Shown here: one piece after another, positions 1 through 8,653 of the stretch | How positions within the stretch are numbered: the first letter of the stretch is position 1 | Layout: each line of letters starts with the position of its first letter | Assembly (NCBI RefSeq): GCF_005116575.1 | Contig: NZ_SWCN01000016.1 | Coordinates: 1-64,000, forward strand | Source of the DNA: Desulforhopalus sp. IMCC35007 | Lineage (GTDB): Bacteria > Desulfobacterota > Desulfobulbia > Desulfobulbales > Desulfocapsaceae | Direction: 5' to 3' | Length of the DNA stretch: 64,000 nucleotides | The notes under the pieces: generated by a model | Told to the model about the DNA's origin: nothing | Database searches by the model: none | What the model saw: the letters and a program-made list of their open reading frames with translations, nothing else | Position numbers and translations under genes: made by a program

Positions 1-41
1 AAGTGTGCGTATAAGCTTAATACGTACACGCAAAAAAGGCA

Positions 42-75
42 AGAAAAAAGCACGGTTTTTCAACTAAACCGTGCT
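42..75 (-). terminator. Rho-independent terminator (minus strand)
   Basis: A 10-bp perfect stem (49-58 with 66-75, agcacggttt/aaaccgtgct) with a 7-nt loop. Read on the minus strand it is followed by a run of T (complement of 43-48), the classical terminator form. It probably ends the operon whose last gene is the SLC13 symporter, although that gene stops 280 nt upstream of it. Confidence 0.65.
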
Positions 76-293
76 CGTAGGGTTGTTTCTTGGGCTTAAA
101 GTGTGCGCTTTATACGATTTTCAGGTGAATTACAGACTCAAAATACCTTGGGCGATACATCGTAGGATTGGAGTGAGGATAACGGGATTTTTGGCAGTTC
201 CGCTTTACAACCCGATAATACAAGAAGAAAAGAGAGGATTCATTTATCTGCTTCAGTGGTGAGCTCAGTCCAGTGAATAGTACTCTGATCAAT

Positions 294-341
294 AGAACAT
301 CAGCAGGCGTGCCAAACAGGCTCGTGTACTACTGATGTTCT
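294..341 (-). terminator. Hairpin just after the SLC13 gene
   Basis: A 10-bp perfect inverted repeat, agaacatcag (294-303) and ctgatgttct (332-341), lies 13 nt beyond the SLC13 stop codon. The 28-nt loop is long and there is no T-run on either side, so it may be a transcript-stabilising 3' hairpin rather than a true terminator. Bases 76-293 between it and the upstream terminator hold nothing I recognise. Confidence 0.4.
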
Positions 342-354
342 CCCTGCAGAAGAA

Positions 355-1836
355 TTACTTTGCCAGCAGAATAGGCATCCCCATGATCGGCCAGATAACC
401 GTGACCATCACCCATACCACAAACATCAGTACAATACTTGCCAGAACACCATAACGGAAAAATTCGCCGGCGGTGAATTGTTTCGAGCCGTAGGCGATGG
501 CGTTGGGTGCGGCTCCGATCAACAAAAAGAAAGGCATTCCTGCAGTTGCCAGAGCTGAGAAGAAAATAACGTCACCAGCAACACCAAGATATGGCGCGAC
601 AACCAGGGCCACCGGCAGGGAAATAGCGATCGCCGCCACGTTCATGATAAAATTGGTCATGACCATAACAAAAAAGGCTATGCTCAGAATGAACAAAATT
701 GCCGGTGCCTCTTTAAAGAGCCCCAGCCAGTTAACCGCCAGCCACTCGGCGGCATGGGTCTGCCAGAGACAGAAACCGATAGACATCGCCCCACCGAAGA
801 GCAGGATGATATTCCATGGGATATCTTCAAGATCCTCGACCTTCAGGATGTTGAATACAAAGAACAACAGGGTTGAAGACAAAAGGATTGCGGTTTTGTC
901 AATCGTCTTCAGGGCCGGGACAAAGTTTTTTGCGGCGATCAGTACGATGACAGAGAGAACGATTACCAGGGTCATTATTTCGTTTCTGCTCCAGTTACCC
1001 AGTTCAGTATACATCAGTTGGGCGCGTTCTTTGAGTCCTGGGATTACTGCTTTTTCCGGCTTGAAAAAAACCATCATCATTGCCCATAACAAACCAACCA
1101 TAATCCAGCCTAACGGGAACAAATAGTAGGTGAGTTGGAAAAAACTGATTTCAACGCCGGTCATCTCCTTAAAAAAGGCGATACCCACAGCAGCGCGGGC
1201 AGAACCCAGCAGGGTGATGATGCTGCCGGCACCGGCCACATAGGCCATACCGATAAAAAGACCTTTACCGAACTTGGTCGGCTTGTCGTCCTCGGAGTAG
1301 AGGGCGTTAATCGCCATCAAAAGCGGAAACATGGTGGCGGCCACCGCAGTATGGGCCATCAGGTGGGTCAGGGCGACGGTCATGACGAAACAACCGAGAT
1401 AGATCATGCTGGTCCGCTCTCCGACAACCGACAGCATTTTATAGGCCATCCTTTTCGTCAGTCCACTCTTGGTAAATACCAGACCAATAACGATTGAACC
1501 AAAGATAAAAAGGACCGAGGGATCCATAAAATCCTTGAAGGCAACCTCTGGCTTTCGGATTAAAAACATGGCTTGTATTACCCCAATGGCAATTCCGGTA
1601 ACACCAATAGGCAGAACCTCAAAAATCCACCAGGTGGCGGCAAGGGCAAAGAGCGCCAGTGCCCCCTTACCCTGCAGGGACAAGGTGAAATGCTTGCCCA
1701 TCGGATCGATAGCATCCGGCCACGGAGGCGAATAATAAACGATACTGAACAAAGCTATTCCAAGAAAGAGAAAGAATACCCTCTTCCAGTCAAACGGGGT
1801 TGTCACTTCCACTGCTGCGCTTAATGTTGATGACAT
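355..1836 (-). CDS. SLC13/DASS-family sodium-coupled anion symporter
   Basis: 493-residue polytopic inner-membrane protein of the divalent-anion:Na+ symporter family, which imports dicarboxylates, sulfate or related anions with sodium. About a dozen hydrophobic segments are visible. Two substrate/sodium-loop signatures are recognisable: AHTAVAATM near residue 165, and GAAPNAIAYGSKQF near 445, which matches the family's second SNT-type loop. The start is supported by an aaggaaggac ribosome site 8 nt upstream. It is the last gene of a minus-strand operon (kinase, receiver, CBS protein, symporter) and begins 16 nt after the CBS gene ends, so it is probably controlled by the sigma-54 promoter before the kinase. 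The substrate cannot be read from sequence. Family assignment is firm. Confidence 0.9.
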   Translation of the reverse strand: MSSTLSAAVEVTTPFDWKRVFFLFLGIALFSIVYYSPPWPDAIDPMGKHFTLSLQGKGALALFALAATWWIFEVLPIGVTGIAIGVIQAMFLIRKPEVAFKDFMDPSVLFIFGSIVIGLVFTKSGLTKRMAYKMLSVVGERTSMIYLGCFVMTVALTHLMAHTAVAATMFPLLMAINALYSEDDKPTKFGKGLFIGMAYVAGAGSIITLLGSARAAVGIAFFKEMTGVEISFFQLTYYLFPLGWIMVGLLWAMMMVFFKPEKAVIPGLKERAQLMYTELGNWSRNEIMTLVIVLSVIVLIAAKNFVPALKTIDKTAILLSSTLLFFVFNILKVEDLEDIPWNIILLFGGAMSIGFCLWQTHAAEWLAVNWLGLFKEAPAILFILSIAFFVMVMTNFIMNVAAIAISLPVALVVAPYLGVAGDVIFFSALATAGMPFFLLIGAAPNAIAYGSKQFTAGEFFRYGVLASIVLMFVVWVMVTVIWPIMGMPILLAK

Positions 1837-1852
1837 AGTATCTGTCCTTCCT

Positions 1853-2395
1853 TCACAATTTATGATTTATTGATAAAAGCGTGTCACCGATGGCGTAAAA
1901 GATCTCGGCTAACTTGACAACTCCGCAAAGCACACCCTGTTCTTCAACCGGGAGAACGGTTTCTTCCCCCATTACCATGACCGACATGGCCTGGATCAGG
2001 TCGAAGGATACGGGCAGTACTCTGATGTCTTTTTCTATTACCGAGGAGATGCTGGCCTCGAGGTGATTGACTCCTTCTCTGATCAGAACTCCGTTCAGCA
2101 GGGTTGACAGGTCGCTGTACTGCAGGGTCCTCCCCTCAAAGGGTTTAATGCCGGCTGGATCGAGAAGGGTAGCAAAAAGCACCTTTAAAATACCCTGTTG
2201 GGTGACCCGGCCAACAAGTCTGTCCTGGTCGTTTACTACCATCAATTCATTGAAACCACAGGGCGCGGAACTGCCGATAGGACAGAACGACCGCAGTTGC
2301 TGGATCGCCTCCCGGACCGTGCTACTCTCCTTTAAACAGGGAAACCCTGTCAAAGGAATCATGATGTCTCGAATAGTTTGTTGTTCATTCTTCAT
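1853..2395 (-). CDS. CBS-pair domain protein
   Basis: 180-residue soluble protein with two CBS motifs (roughly residues 8-70 and 105-170), the fold that binds adenine nucleotides in a sensory role. There is no attached enzyme or transporter domain, so it probably acts in trans. The reading frame is open upstream to 2572, inside the receiver gene, but that extension is basic and unlike CBS proteins. The ATG at 2395 is preceded by a strong agaaggagac site, so I start there. It sits between the single-domain receiver and the SLC13 symporter. Inference: an energy-state or ligand sensor modulating the symporter or the phosphorelay. Confidence 0.8.
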   Translation of the reverse strand: MKNEQQTIRDIMIPLTGFPCLKESSTVREAIQQLRSFCPIGSSAPCGFNELMVVNDQDRLVGRVTQQGILKVLFATLLDPAGIKPFEGRTLQYSDLSTLLNGVLIREGVNHLEASISSVIEKDIRVLPVSFDLIQAMSVMVMGEETVLPVEEQGVLCGVVKLAEIFYAIGDTLLSINHKL

Positions 2396-2462
2396 GGGTT
2401 GTCTCCTTCTGCTCAATCGCTCTATTTCACAATTTTGGTTGACGGCTGCAATGCTCTTGTCT

Positions 2463-2903
2463 CTACCAGGCCTTGGTTTGCAGAATCTGTTCGATCTCTT
2501 TGACACTCTTTTTTTCCAGGATATGCGTCCGTTTATCCTTGGCCTCACTGATTTTATTAACCAGCTCAACAATGCTGACCGGTTTCTGCAAGAAGTCTTC
2601 GGCTCCTGCCTTCATCGCCTCAATGCTGGTTCTGATGGAGCCCTCCCCCGTGAGTATGATAATTTCAGCATCCGGCTGCCTGGCTTTAATCCGTTTCAAG
2701 GTTTCCAGACCGTCTATGCCGGGCATAGACAAGTCGAGAACGACGAGATCAAACGCCTGTTTATCGGCTATGGCCACCGCATCTTCTCCTCTTGTCACTG
2801 TGCTGACCTGCATCCCACGCACTTCGAGTCTTTTTGCCAGTGCCGCCAAAAACAACTCTTCGTCATCAACCAGCAGCACCTTCGCCTTTAAAATTTCCGC
2901 CAT
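2463..2903 (-). CDS. Single-domain response regulator (CheY-like receiver)
   Basis: 146-residue receiver protein. From the chosen start the acidic pocket is D13-D14, the phosphoacceptor is D57 (VVLDLSMPGIDG), and the conserved lysine is in FLQKPVS near 107. A short tail of charged helix follows (EKKSVKEIEQIL); there is no DNA-binding or enzymatic output domain. The frame is open to 2954, but the ATG at 2903 has an aaaggatt site and gives a normal receiver N-terminus. It lies directly after the sensor kinase gene and before the CBS gene, so it is probably a phosphorelay intermediate or competing phosphate sink for that kinase. Confidence 0.88.
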   Translation of the reverse strand: MAEILKAKVLLVDDEELFLAALAKRLEVRGMQVSTVTRGEDAVAIADKQAFDLVVLDLSMPGIDGLETLKRIKARQPDAEIIILTGEGSIRTSIEAMKAGAEDFLQKPVSIVELVNKISEAKDKRTHILEKKSVKEIEQILQTKAW

Positions 2904-3039
2904 TTTAGAATCCTTTTTCAGTAGAGCAGATGTTAGAGGTACGTGTATTGACAACGCACCTTGATGGTTACAATCATTAAAATTTTCGGGGTTACGCCAG
3001 CCGGTATTTGTAAGCTCTGAACGTGTCTACCCTGGTCAT

Positions 3040-4881
3040 TTAACACTGGTATATCGGTACGGTGAAAGTGAAGACACTTCCCTTTCCCGGGCTGGATTCA
3101 ACCCAGATTGTGCCGCCATGCGCACGAACTATTTCCTTTGAGATAGCCAGGCCAAGTCCTGTCCTCCCGCCTTCCTGTTTGTTGACCTGAACAAATTTTT
3201 GAAATATTCGAGTCTGATGTTCAAGCGGTATGCCTATACCATCATCCTCGACGGAAATGTGGATATTAGCCCCCACTCTTTTGGCGGTAAGCCGTATGTA
3301 GCTCCCCTGATCGACATACCTGAGGGCGTTTGACACAAGATTCGAGAGAACCCAGACTATCTTGCTGGCGTCCGCCCGAACAGATGGCAGATTTTCCGTA
3401 TCGTCAATATGCAAATGGATATGCTTCATACTGACCTGGCCTTTAAAAGTATGGCGTGCATGTTCAAACAGCGCACCAACCGGGATACTTTCAAATTCCA
3501 GATCAGTTCTGCCCGCCTCAATTTTTGACAGATCCAGCAGGTCGTGGACCATTGTTTTCATGCGATGAACCTCGTCATGGGCGGCTTTAAGAAGCTCTTT
3601 TTCTTTGTCAGGGAGAAATTGAACAGCATGTTCGAGAAGAAGATCAATTCCCATCCCCAGGCTGGTAAGAGGGGTGCGCAACTCATGTGAGGCAGCCATG
3701 ACGAATTCGTTTTTAAGCCTCTCGACCTCGCGTAACTGGGTAATGTCTTTTAGCAACAGAACGACTCCAGAGAGTTTTTCAGGACTTTGCCCAATGGCCG
3801 TTACCGAAAAGAGGTAATGACGAGTACTCTCATCCAATTGAAAGGTGGTTATCCTGAGATCCTCTGGAATATCGGGTGGTTTTCCGGCTGTTATTGTTTC
3901 TGCGATTATTTCACAGATGTTTTGTTCAGAAAGAATCTGTTCACAGTACAGAACATCCTTCTCGTTGAAATCTATGTTGAGGATGCGGCGACCGGCCGGA
4001 TTGATACCAGTCACTTTATGTTCCGTATCAAAGACGATCATGCCGTCCTCGATACTGGCAAGGATCGCATCAGCCTTATTTTTCTCAGCAATGATTCGAT
4101 GAACGTTCATTACGTGATACTGTCGGAGCTGAGCGGTCATCCGGTTAAATTCCACAGCAAGGTGTCCCAGTTCATCCGTTGTTTGGACGGAAAGCTGAAT
4201 CGAATATTCACCGGCAGTTATTTTCTTGGCCGCATCCACAAAGCGTCGCAATGGAAGTACCAGCTTTTCGGCAAAAACAAGGCTGAAAATGAGGGCGATA
4301 ATTGAGGCAGTTGAGGCGACTGCCAGTGTTGACCAGATCGCGCGTCGAGATATTTTTCCCGCTTTTTCACTGACCGTGTACATGGTCTTTTCATTCATGT
4401 TTCTTAGCTTCATACAGGTTGCCCTGACCTGGCTGAATACCGGAAAAATGACCCTGTTATAGGTTTCAAGGGTCAAGGGGTATATCGGACTATGCTGATC
4501 CTGCCCACCGCTTAGGAGCACAAACTGCCTGCGGTAGTCGCTGTAAAGTTTTTCGATTTCAATGACAACTTCCGACTCCCCCTGGACGGTGATACTTTTT
4601 TTTGCCCGTTCAAGACCTTCCAGAAAAAGCTGTTCATTGTCGCGGTACTGAGCAATACCTTTGTTCATGTCCCCCAAAAACATGAGCAGTATGCCACTGT
4701 CCTGTTTTGCCAGGGCATCTTGCATATTTTCAACAGCAAGGATACTTCGATAGTAATCATGTAAAATAGCGTCTGTCGTTTGCCCCAGGGACCATAAATT
4801 CAGGATCGCCCAGGTAACAACAAGACCCATCAGGGTTAAAGCCACCCCATAGCCTACTAATATTTTCTTTTTTAAATTCAT
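3040..4881 (-). CDS. Membrane sensor histidine kinase (HAMP-PAS-HisKA-HATPase)
   Basis: 613-residue sensor kinase. Order: TM1 (about 7-29), a mostly helical periplasmic sensor region (30-180), TM2 (about 181-207), HAMP (about 205-257), PAS (about 268-375), HisKA with phosphoacceptor H399 in ASHELRTPL, then a HATPase_c domain with DDGIGIP and GRTGLGLAIS boxes. It starts after a good aaaggatggtg site. A near-consensus sigma-54 promoter lies ~55 nt upstream (4935-4950). Neighbours are the sigma-54 response regulator upstream and the single receiver downstream; both are plausible phosphotransfer partners. The helical sensor resembles those that detect small anions or redox state, but the ligand is unknown. 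Confidence 0.9.
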   Translation of the reverse strand: MNLKKKILVGYGVALTLMGLVVTWAILNLWSLGQTTDAILHDYYRSILAVENMQDALAKQDSGILLMFLGDMNKGIAQYRDNEQLFLEGLERAKKSITVQGESEVVIEIEKLYSDYRRQFVLLSGGQDQHSPIYPLTLETYNRVIFPVFSQVRATCMKLRNMNEKTMYTVSEKAGKISRRAIWSTLAVASTASIIALIFSLVFAEKLVLPLRRFVDAAKKITAGEYSIQLSVQTTDELGHLAVEFNRMTAQLRQYHVMNVHRIIAEKNKADAILASIEDGMIVFDTEHKVTGINPAGRRILNIDFNEKDVLYCEQILSEQNICEIIAETITAGKPPDIPEDLRITTFQLDESTRHYLFSVTAIGQSPEKLSGVVLLLKDITQLREVERLKNEFVMAASHELRTPLTSLGMGIDLLLEHAVQFLPDKEKELLKAAHDEVHRMKTMVHDLLDLSKIEAGRTDLEFESIPVGALFEHARHTFKGQVSMKHIHLHIDDTENLPSVRADASKIVWVLSNLVSNALRYVDQGSYIRLTAKRVGANIHISVEDDGIGIPLEHQTRIFQKFVQVNKQEGGRTGLGLAISKEIVRAHGGTIWVESSPGKGSVFTFTVPIYQC

Positions 4882-4934
4882 CGCACCATCCTTTGTCCTG
4901 TCAATGACGGCGTTTCAGCCGACATAAGCGAAAT

Positions 4935-4950
4935 AGCAAATATTATGCCA
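4935..4950 (-). promoter_or_regulatory. Sigma-54 promoter before the kinase operon
   Basis: On the minus strand the sequence is TGGCATAATATTTGCT, matching the -24/-12 consensus (TGGCAC-N5-TTGCW) at all but one position, with the required GG-N10-GC spacing. It places the transcript start near 4924, about 40 nt before the kinase ATG. The same motif occurs at 8038-8053 in the second copy of the element. Confidence 0.75.
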
Positions 4951-5032
4951 TCTCCTGGTTGTACGAAAATAGCTGATATTCATAAAAATCAGCCTTTTGA
5001 GGATTGAATAATGAAAGGTCGGTGGGAAAGAT

Positions 5033-5049
5033 CCTTGAAAAATGCAAGG
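5033..5049 (-). promoter_or_regulatory. Candidate enhancer-binding site, copy 1
   Basis: Imperfect palindrome ccttg-N7-caagg, 82 nt upstream of the edge of the sigma-54 promoter, a usual distance for a bacterial enhancer-binding protein site. Sixteen of the 17 bases recur at 8136-8152 at exactly the same distance from the second promoter. The likely ligand is the adjacent NtrC-type regulator; this is inference. Confidence 0.55.
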
Positions 5050-5071
5050 CATGCTGCATGCGGAAACCGGT

Positions 5072-6421
5072 TCAGATTCCGTATGTTTTCCTTCTTCGCC
5101 ATAAAGTGGCCTGATCTATACCAAGAATATCGGCTGCTTCCTGGATTGAAGCGGTTTTTTTCAAGACTTTTTTGATATGGAGTTCTTCAATAGTCGATAA
5201 GGGTAAAAGATCACCAAGTACAGGGGAATTGGTAGATGGAACAACCTTTTCCGGCAGATCATCGGCGGTTATCAGGTGACCGCTTCCTAGAATCACCGCC
5301 CGTTCGATAGCATTTCGAAGCTCTCTTACATTGCCAGGCCATGAATGATCCAGCAGTGCTCGTTCAGCGCTTTCATCAAAACCGGTAATGTTCTTGTGGT
5401 TGGCAAGACTAAAAAAAGCGCAGAAGTCCTGGGCTATGGCCATGATATCTTCCTGCCTCTTTCTCAGAGGCGGGACGTTTACACTGATAACATTTATCCG
5501 GTAAAACAGGTCTTCGCGAAACAACCCTTCAGCTACCCGTTGTTCCAGGTTGACATTGGTGGCGGTAACGATCCTCACATTAGCTTTTCGGGACAGTGAT
5601 TCACCGAGACGCTCATATTCCTTATCCTGGATAAAGCGCAGTAATTTTGCTTGAATAGGCAGGGCCATATCACCAATTTCATCCAAAAACAGGGTGCCGC
5701 CCTCACATGCAGCAATGCGTCCCGGACTCTCTTTCACTGCCCCGGTAAATGACCCCTTGGCGTGGCCAAACAATTCACTTTCGAGAAGTTCATTGGGGAC
5801 CGCAGGACATGAGACTATCATCATCGGTTTCTTCGCTCTTGGACTCGAATTATGAATGGTCTTGGCGAAGATGGATTTTCCGGTGCCGCTTTCACCCCGC
5901 AGCAGGATAATCGCTTCAGAGAGAGCTGCTTTTCGAAGCATCTCAAGTATTCGGAACATTTCTGGATTTTTGCTCTGTAACAATGCTTCGGGCGCAAACC
6001 TCCGGCTGTCTTCTTTCAGAACAGTTATCTCATTTTCGAGATCCCGGATATGGCCCAGTGTCCGCACCAGAAGCTTAACCTGGGCACTGGTAAAGGGCTT
6101 TTCAATGTAATCGGATGCACCACGCCGCATCGCCTGGACAGCGCTCTCAATTGTCGCATTTGCGGTGATGACGACAATTTTCAACCAGGGTAATTCGGTT
6201 AACAGCGGCGGGATAAGATCCATCCCGTTTTCTCCGTCGAGCCTGAGGTCAATGAAGGCTATATCGAAAGAGCATCTTCTTGCCTCTTTGAGGGCTTCCT
6301 GGGAGTTGGCGACGGCAACAACCGTATGGCCCTCGGTTTCGAGGCAATACGAGAGAGTTTTGCGGATATTTTTCTCATCATCAACAACCAGTATATTGAG
6401 AACTCCCTGTGTATATGTCAT
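5072..6421 (-). CDS. Sigma-54-dependent response regulator (NtrC family)
   Basis: 449-residue enhancer-binding transcription activator. Receiver domain (about 8-122) with acidic residues at D14-D15 and phosphoacceptor D58 ([12 protein letters not shown]); AAA+ domain (about 150-385) with Walker A GESGTGKS, a sigma-54-contact loop GSFTGA (usual form GAFTGA) and Walker [13 protein letters not shown]-terminal Fis-type helix-turn-helix ([21 protein letters not shown]). The frame is open to 6475, but MTYTQG at 6421 gives the standard receiver N-terminus; the ribosome site there is weak. It lies between nhaD and the kinase and probably activates the two similar sigma-54 promoters at 4935 and 8038. 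Confidence 0.9.
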   Translation of the reverse strand: MTYTQGVLNILVVDDEKNIRKTLSYCLETEGHTVVAVANSQEALKEARRCSFDIAFIDLRLDGENGMDLIPPLLTELPWLKIVVITANATIESAVQAMRRGASDYIEKPFTSAQVKLLVRTLGHIRDLENEITVLKEDSRRFAPEALLQSKNPEMFRILEMLRKAALSEAIILLRGESGTGKSIFAKTIHNSSPRAKKPMMIVSCPAVPNELLESELFGHAKGSFTGAVKESPGRIAACEGGTLFLDEIGDMALPIQAKLLRFIQDKEYERLGESLSRKANVRIVTATNVNLEQRVAEGLFREDLFYRINVISVNVPPLRKRQEDIMAIAQDFCAFFSLANHKNITGFDESAERALLDHSWPGNVRELRNAIERAVILGSGHLITADDLPEKVVPSTNSPVLGDLLPLSTIEELHIKKVLKKTASIQEAADILGIDQATLWRRRKTYGI

Positions 6422-6595
6422 TGATCCGCTACAAGTTGAGAAAGAAATGAGACGCGCTGAGACTGGCCGATACACACTTACATTTACAAGATATCTTTAC
6501 CACCTCTGGACATTAGCATATTTATTTTTTCTGCTCTACTCATTCTCACAAGACGATAATCTGTCGAGAACCTGCTTTGCCCTTGCTGGTTGTCT

Positions 6596-7888
6596 CTAAC
6601 CGGCCGCATGCAGCATCTTGTATTGCAATATATATATTACAATTCCGGAAAAATAACCCAGAGCTGCGAGTCCACCGATTTTTTTCGCATACCAGATAAA
6701 ATGGATTTTTTCCAAGCCCATGGCGGCAACCCCCGCAGCAGAGCCAATGATGAGGATGGAGCCACCGGTTCCGGCACAGTACGCCATGAACTCCCAGAGA
6801 AAACTGTCGGTGGGATAGGTCTGCATGCTATACATACCCATTGAAGCAGCGACTAAGGGGACGTTATCGACAATCGCGCTGGCGAGACCTATGAGGGTGA
6901 CGATGATACCCATACTGCCAACAGTATTATTAAGCCACAGTGCGACAGCTGCGAGAATATGACTGTGTTCCAGGGTGGCAACCGCCAGCAGAATCCCGAC
7001 GAAGAAGATTATGCAGCTCATATCGATGCGTTTTAATGCGGCGACGAGCGTGAGATGCTCTTTGAATTCGTCGAGTTTATTGCGATGCAGTATCTCGCCG
7101 ACCAGCCAAAGAACGCCAAGGCCGAACAGTATTCCCAAAAAAGGCGGCAAATGGGTTATAGACTTGAAAATCGGCACGGCAACAAGGGTACCGATTCCCA
7201 TGCAAAACATAAAATTCTGTTCAAACAGAGTCGTCTGGATTTTTTTGCCGTTACCGTTCTTTTTCGGTTCTATGACCATCTTTCCACGCAGGACATAAGA
7301 CATCAGGGCTAAGGGGACAATAAGACAGGCAATTGATGGCAGGAAGACTCCCTGCATGATATTCAGCGTGGTAATCTGACCGCCGATCCACAGCATGGTT
7401 GTTGTTACATCACCGATCGGCGTCCACGCACCACCGGCATTGGCGGCAATAACGATGATGCCGGCGAAGAATAAACGATCATCGTGCGGATCAATCAGTT
7501 TTTTCATGAGCGAAATCATGACGATAGTGGTGGTTAGATTATCAAGAATCGAACTGAGGAAAAAGCTGACAAAACCGACCAGCCAGAGCAGTGTTGTAAG
7601 TTTTTTTGTCTTGATGCGGGAGGTAATGACATAAAAACCGTTGTGGGCATCAACAACCTCAACGATAGTCATGGCGCCCATAAGAAAGAAAACAATCTGG
7701 GCAGTAGCTGCCACCGATTCATTGAGATTTTCCGAAATGAGATGATGATCACCTCCCATCAGCGCGTAAACTGTCCACAGCAGTCCGGCAGCAATGAGTG
7801 CCGAAGCTGATTTGTTAACCTTGAGCGGATGCTCAAGAGCTATGGACGCATAGGCAATCACAAAGACAATGACCAGGATAGTAAGCAT
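6596..7888 (-). CDS. nhaD: NhaD-type sodium/proton antiporter
   Basis: 430-residue ion-transporter-superfamily membrane protein that exports Na+ in exchange for protons. The N-terminal YASIALEHPLKVNKSASALIAAG block, SSILDNLTTTIVMISL, and the paired NAGGAWTPIGDVTTTMLW and VDNVPLVAASMGMY segments are typical of NhaD. Length is normal. It begins after a strong aaaaggagtag site. It is the first gene of the minus-strand block and has its own sigma-54 promoter and enhancer-like site at 8038-8152, near-copies of those before the kinase operon. Inference: sodium export and sodium-coupled uptake are controlled together here. Confidence 0.88.
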   Translation of the reverse strand: MLTILVIVFVIAYASIALEHPLKVNKSASALIAAGLLWTVYALMGGDHHLISENLNESVAATAQIVFFLMGAMTIVEVVDAHNGFYVITSRIKTKKLTTLLWLVGFVSFFLSSILDNLTTTIVMISLMKKLIDPHDDRLFFAGIIVIAANAGGAWTPIGDVTTTMLWIGGQITTLNIMQGVFLPSIACLIVPLALMSYVLRGKMVIEPKKNGNGKKIQTTLFEQNFMFCMGIGTLVAVPIFKSITHLPPFLGILFGLGVLWLVGEILHRNKLDEFKEHLTLVAALKRIDMSCIIFFVGILLAVATLEHSHILAAVALWLNNTVGSMGIIVTLIGLASAIVDNVPLVAASMGMYSMQTYPTDSFLWEFMAYCAGTGGSILIIGSAAGVAAMGLEKIHFIWYAKKIGGLAALGYFSGIVIYILQYKMLHAAG

Positions 7889-8037
7889 GTCTACTCCTTT
7901 TAAAACATAATTTTGAATCTCTTAAACGATCACCCAAAAATGCCGGAATTATTTGCCGTTAAATGTATTTTTGCTAAAAATCAGGTCTATATCTTCCAAG
8001 CTGCCGGTTATGCTACACCAGCCGACACAGCTTCTTG

Positions 8038-8053
8038 AGCAAATCTTATGCCA
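8038..8053 (-). promoter_or_regulatory. Sigma-54 promoter before nhaD
   Basis: Minus-strand TGGCATAAGATTTGCT, with GG-N10-GC spacing, differing from the kinase-operon promoter at one base. The predicted transcript start is near 8027, giving a leader of about 140 nt before the nhaD ATG. Confidence 0.75.
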
Positions 8054-8135
8054 CTCTGTATCGTTTTGATATCAATGATATTTATAAAATGGCAGCCCTT
8101 TGAGGATTGAAAATTGAAAGGCCGGAGGAAAGGGA

Positions 8136-8152
8136 TCTTGAAAAATGCAAGG
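8136..8152 (-). promoter_or_regulatory. Candidate enhancer-binding site, copy 2
   Basis: tcttg-N7-caagg, the counterpart of 5033-5049, also 82 nt from its sigma-54 promoter. Retained sequence and spacing in otherwise diverged DNA argue for function. Confidence 0.55.
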
Positions 8153-8653
8153 TTAGCTATGCTGAAAACACTTCCGTTACCGTAGGTTTCTCCCAAGTGA
8201 TAACGATGACAATGCAATGACACGATCAATTCGATTGTTCTGTGACGGATTGCGCATTGAAAAATAGGACAACGACAAGGGAGATCCCCTTCATGGAGCA
8301 GACTCCTTATAACAACAGGAAACAAGAAAAAAGGTCAATACAGGTCTGGTCGACTTTTGCATCATGGGGTAAATTTTTAATAACCAAATAATGCACCGCT
8401 GCGACCGGTGCCCACCATAGGAGCTGTTTCATTTCCGGACTATAGCGAAACTGACGATACCTTTGATTTCTTTCATACATCAAGCCCTCACAGTGCTGCT
8501 TCTGGTGGTTATATACATTAGTAATTCGCGCCTGGCCGCTTGGTTTTTAGGCGGTATTCATTTGTTTTTCTCTATCAACAGAGCGCAGAGTATCCGACTA
8601 GATTCTACTTTCCGGAGCCAGTAAGCCCGCCCATTTTTCACGATATAGCGGAG

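Larger units (their letters stand above)
4916..5071 (-). repeat. Conserved promoter-upstream element, copy 1
   Basis: The whole gap between the sigma-54 regulator stop and the kinase promoter region is repeated in diverged form at 8019-8180. Shared blocks, in the same order, include cagccgaca, agcaaat-ttatgcca, tttgaggattgaa, gaaaggycgg and the 16-bp cttgaaaaatgcaagg. It contains a sigma-54 promoter and an inverted repeat, and is best read as a duplicated regulatory module. Confidence 0.75.
8019..8180 (-). repeat. Conserved promoter-upstream element, copy 2
   Basis: Diverged second copy of the 4916-5071 element, in the same orientation, upstream of nhaD. The similarity covers the promoter, the sequence between, and the enhancer-like site, and fades at about 8180. 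The equivalent point in copy 1 is the end of the sigma-54 regulator gene. Confidence 0.75.
7889..8653. other. 765-bp gap holding the second regulatory element
   Basis: No convincing gene. The 105-codon minus-strand frame at 8008-8325 runs through the conserved promoter element and looks accidental. The section 7889-8018 is the predicted nhaD leader; 8019-8180 is the repeat; 8181-8325 may carry a decayed trace of a regulator C-terminus. In 8326-8653 I see nothing that can be named. Confidence 0.6.

Noticed and set aside
497-1126. 209-codon plus-strand frame inside the SLC13 gene
   Set aside because: It is the antisense shadow of a clear transporter gene.
2067-2891. 274-codon plus frame across the CBS and receiver genes
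   Set aside because: Antisense shadow; both minus-strand genes have clear domains and ribosome sites.
8008-8325. 105-codon minus-strand frame
   Set aside because: It runs across the sigma-54 promoter and enhancer-like element, has no ribosome site and no recognisable protein pattern. The sequence conservation there is explained by the regulatory element.
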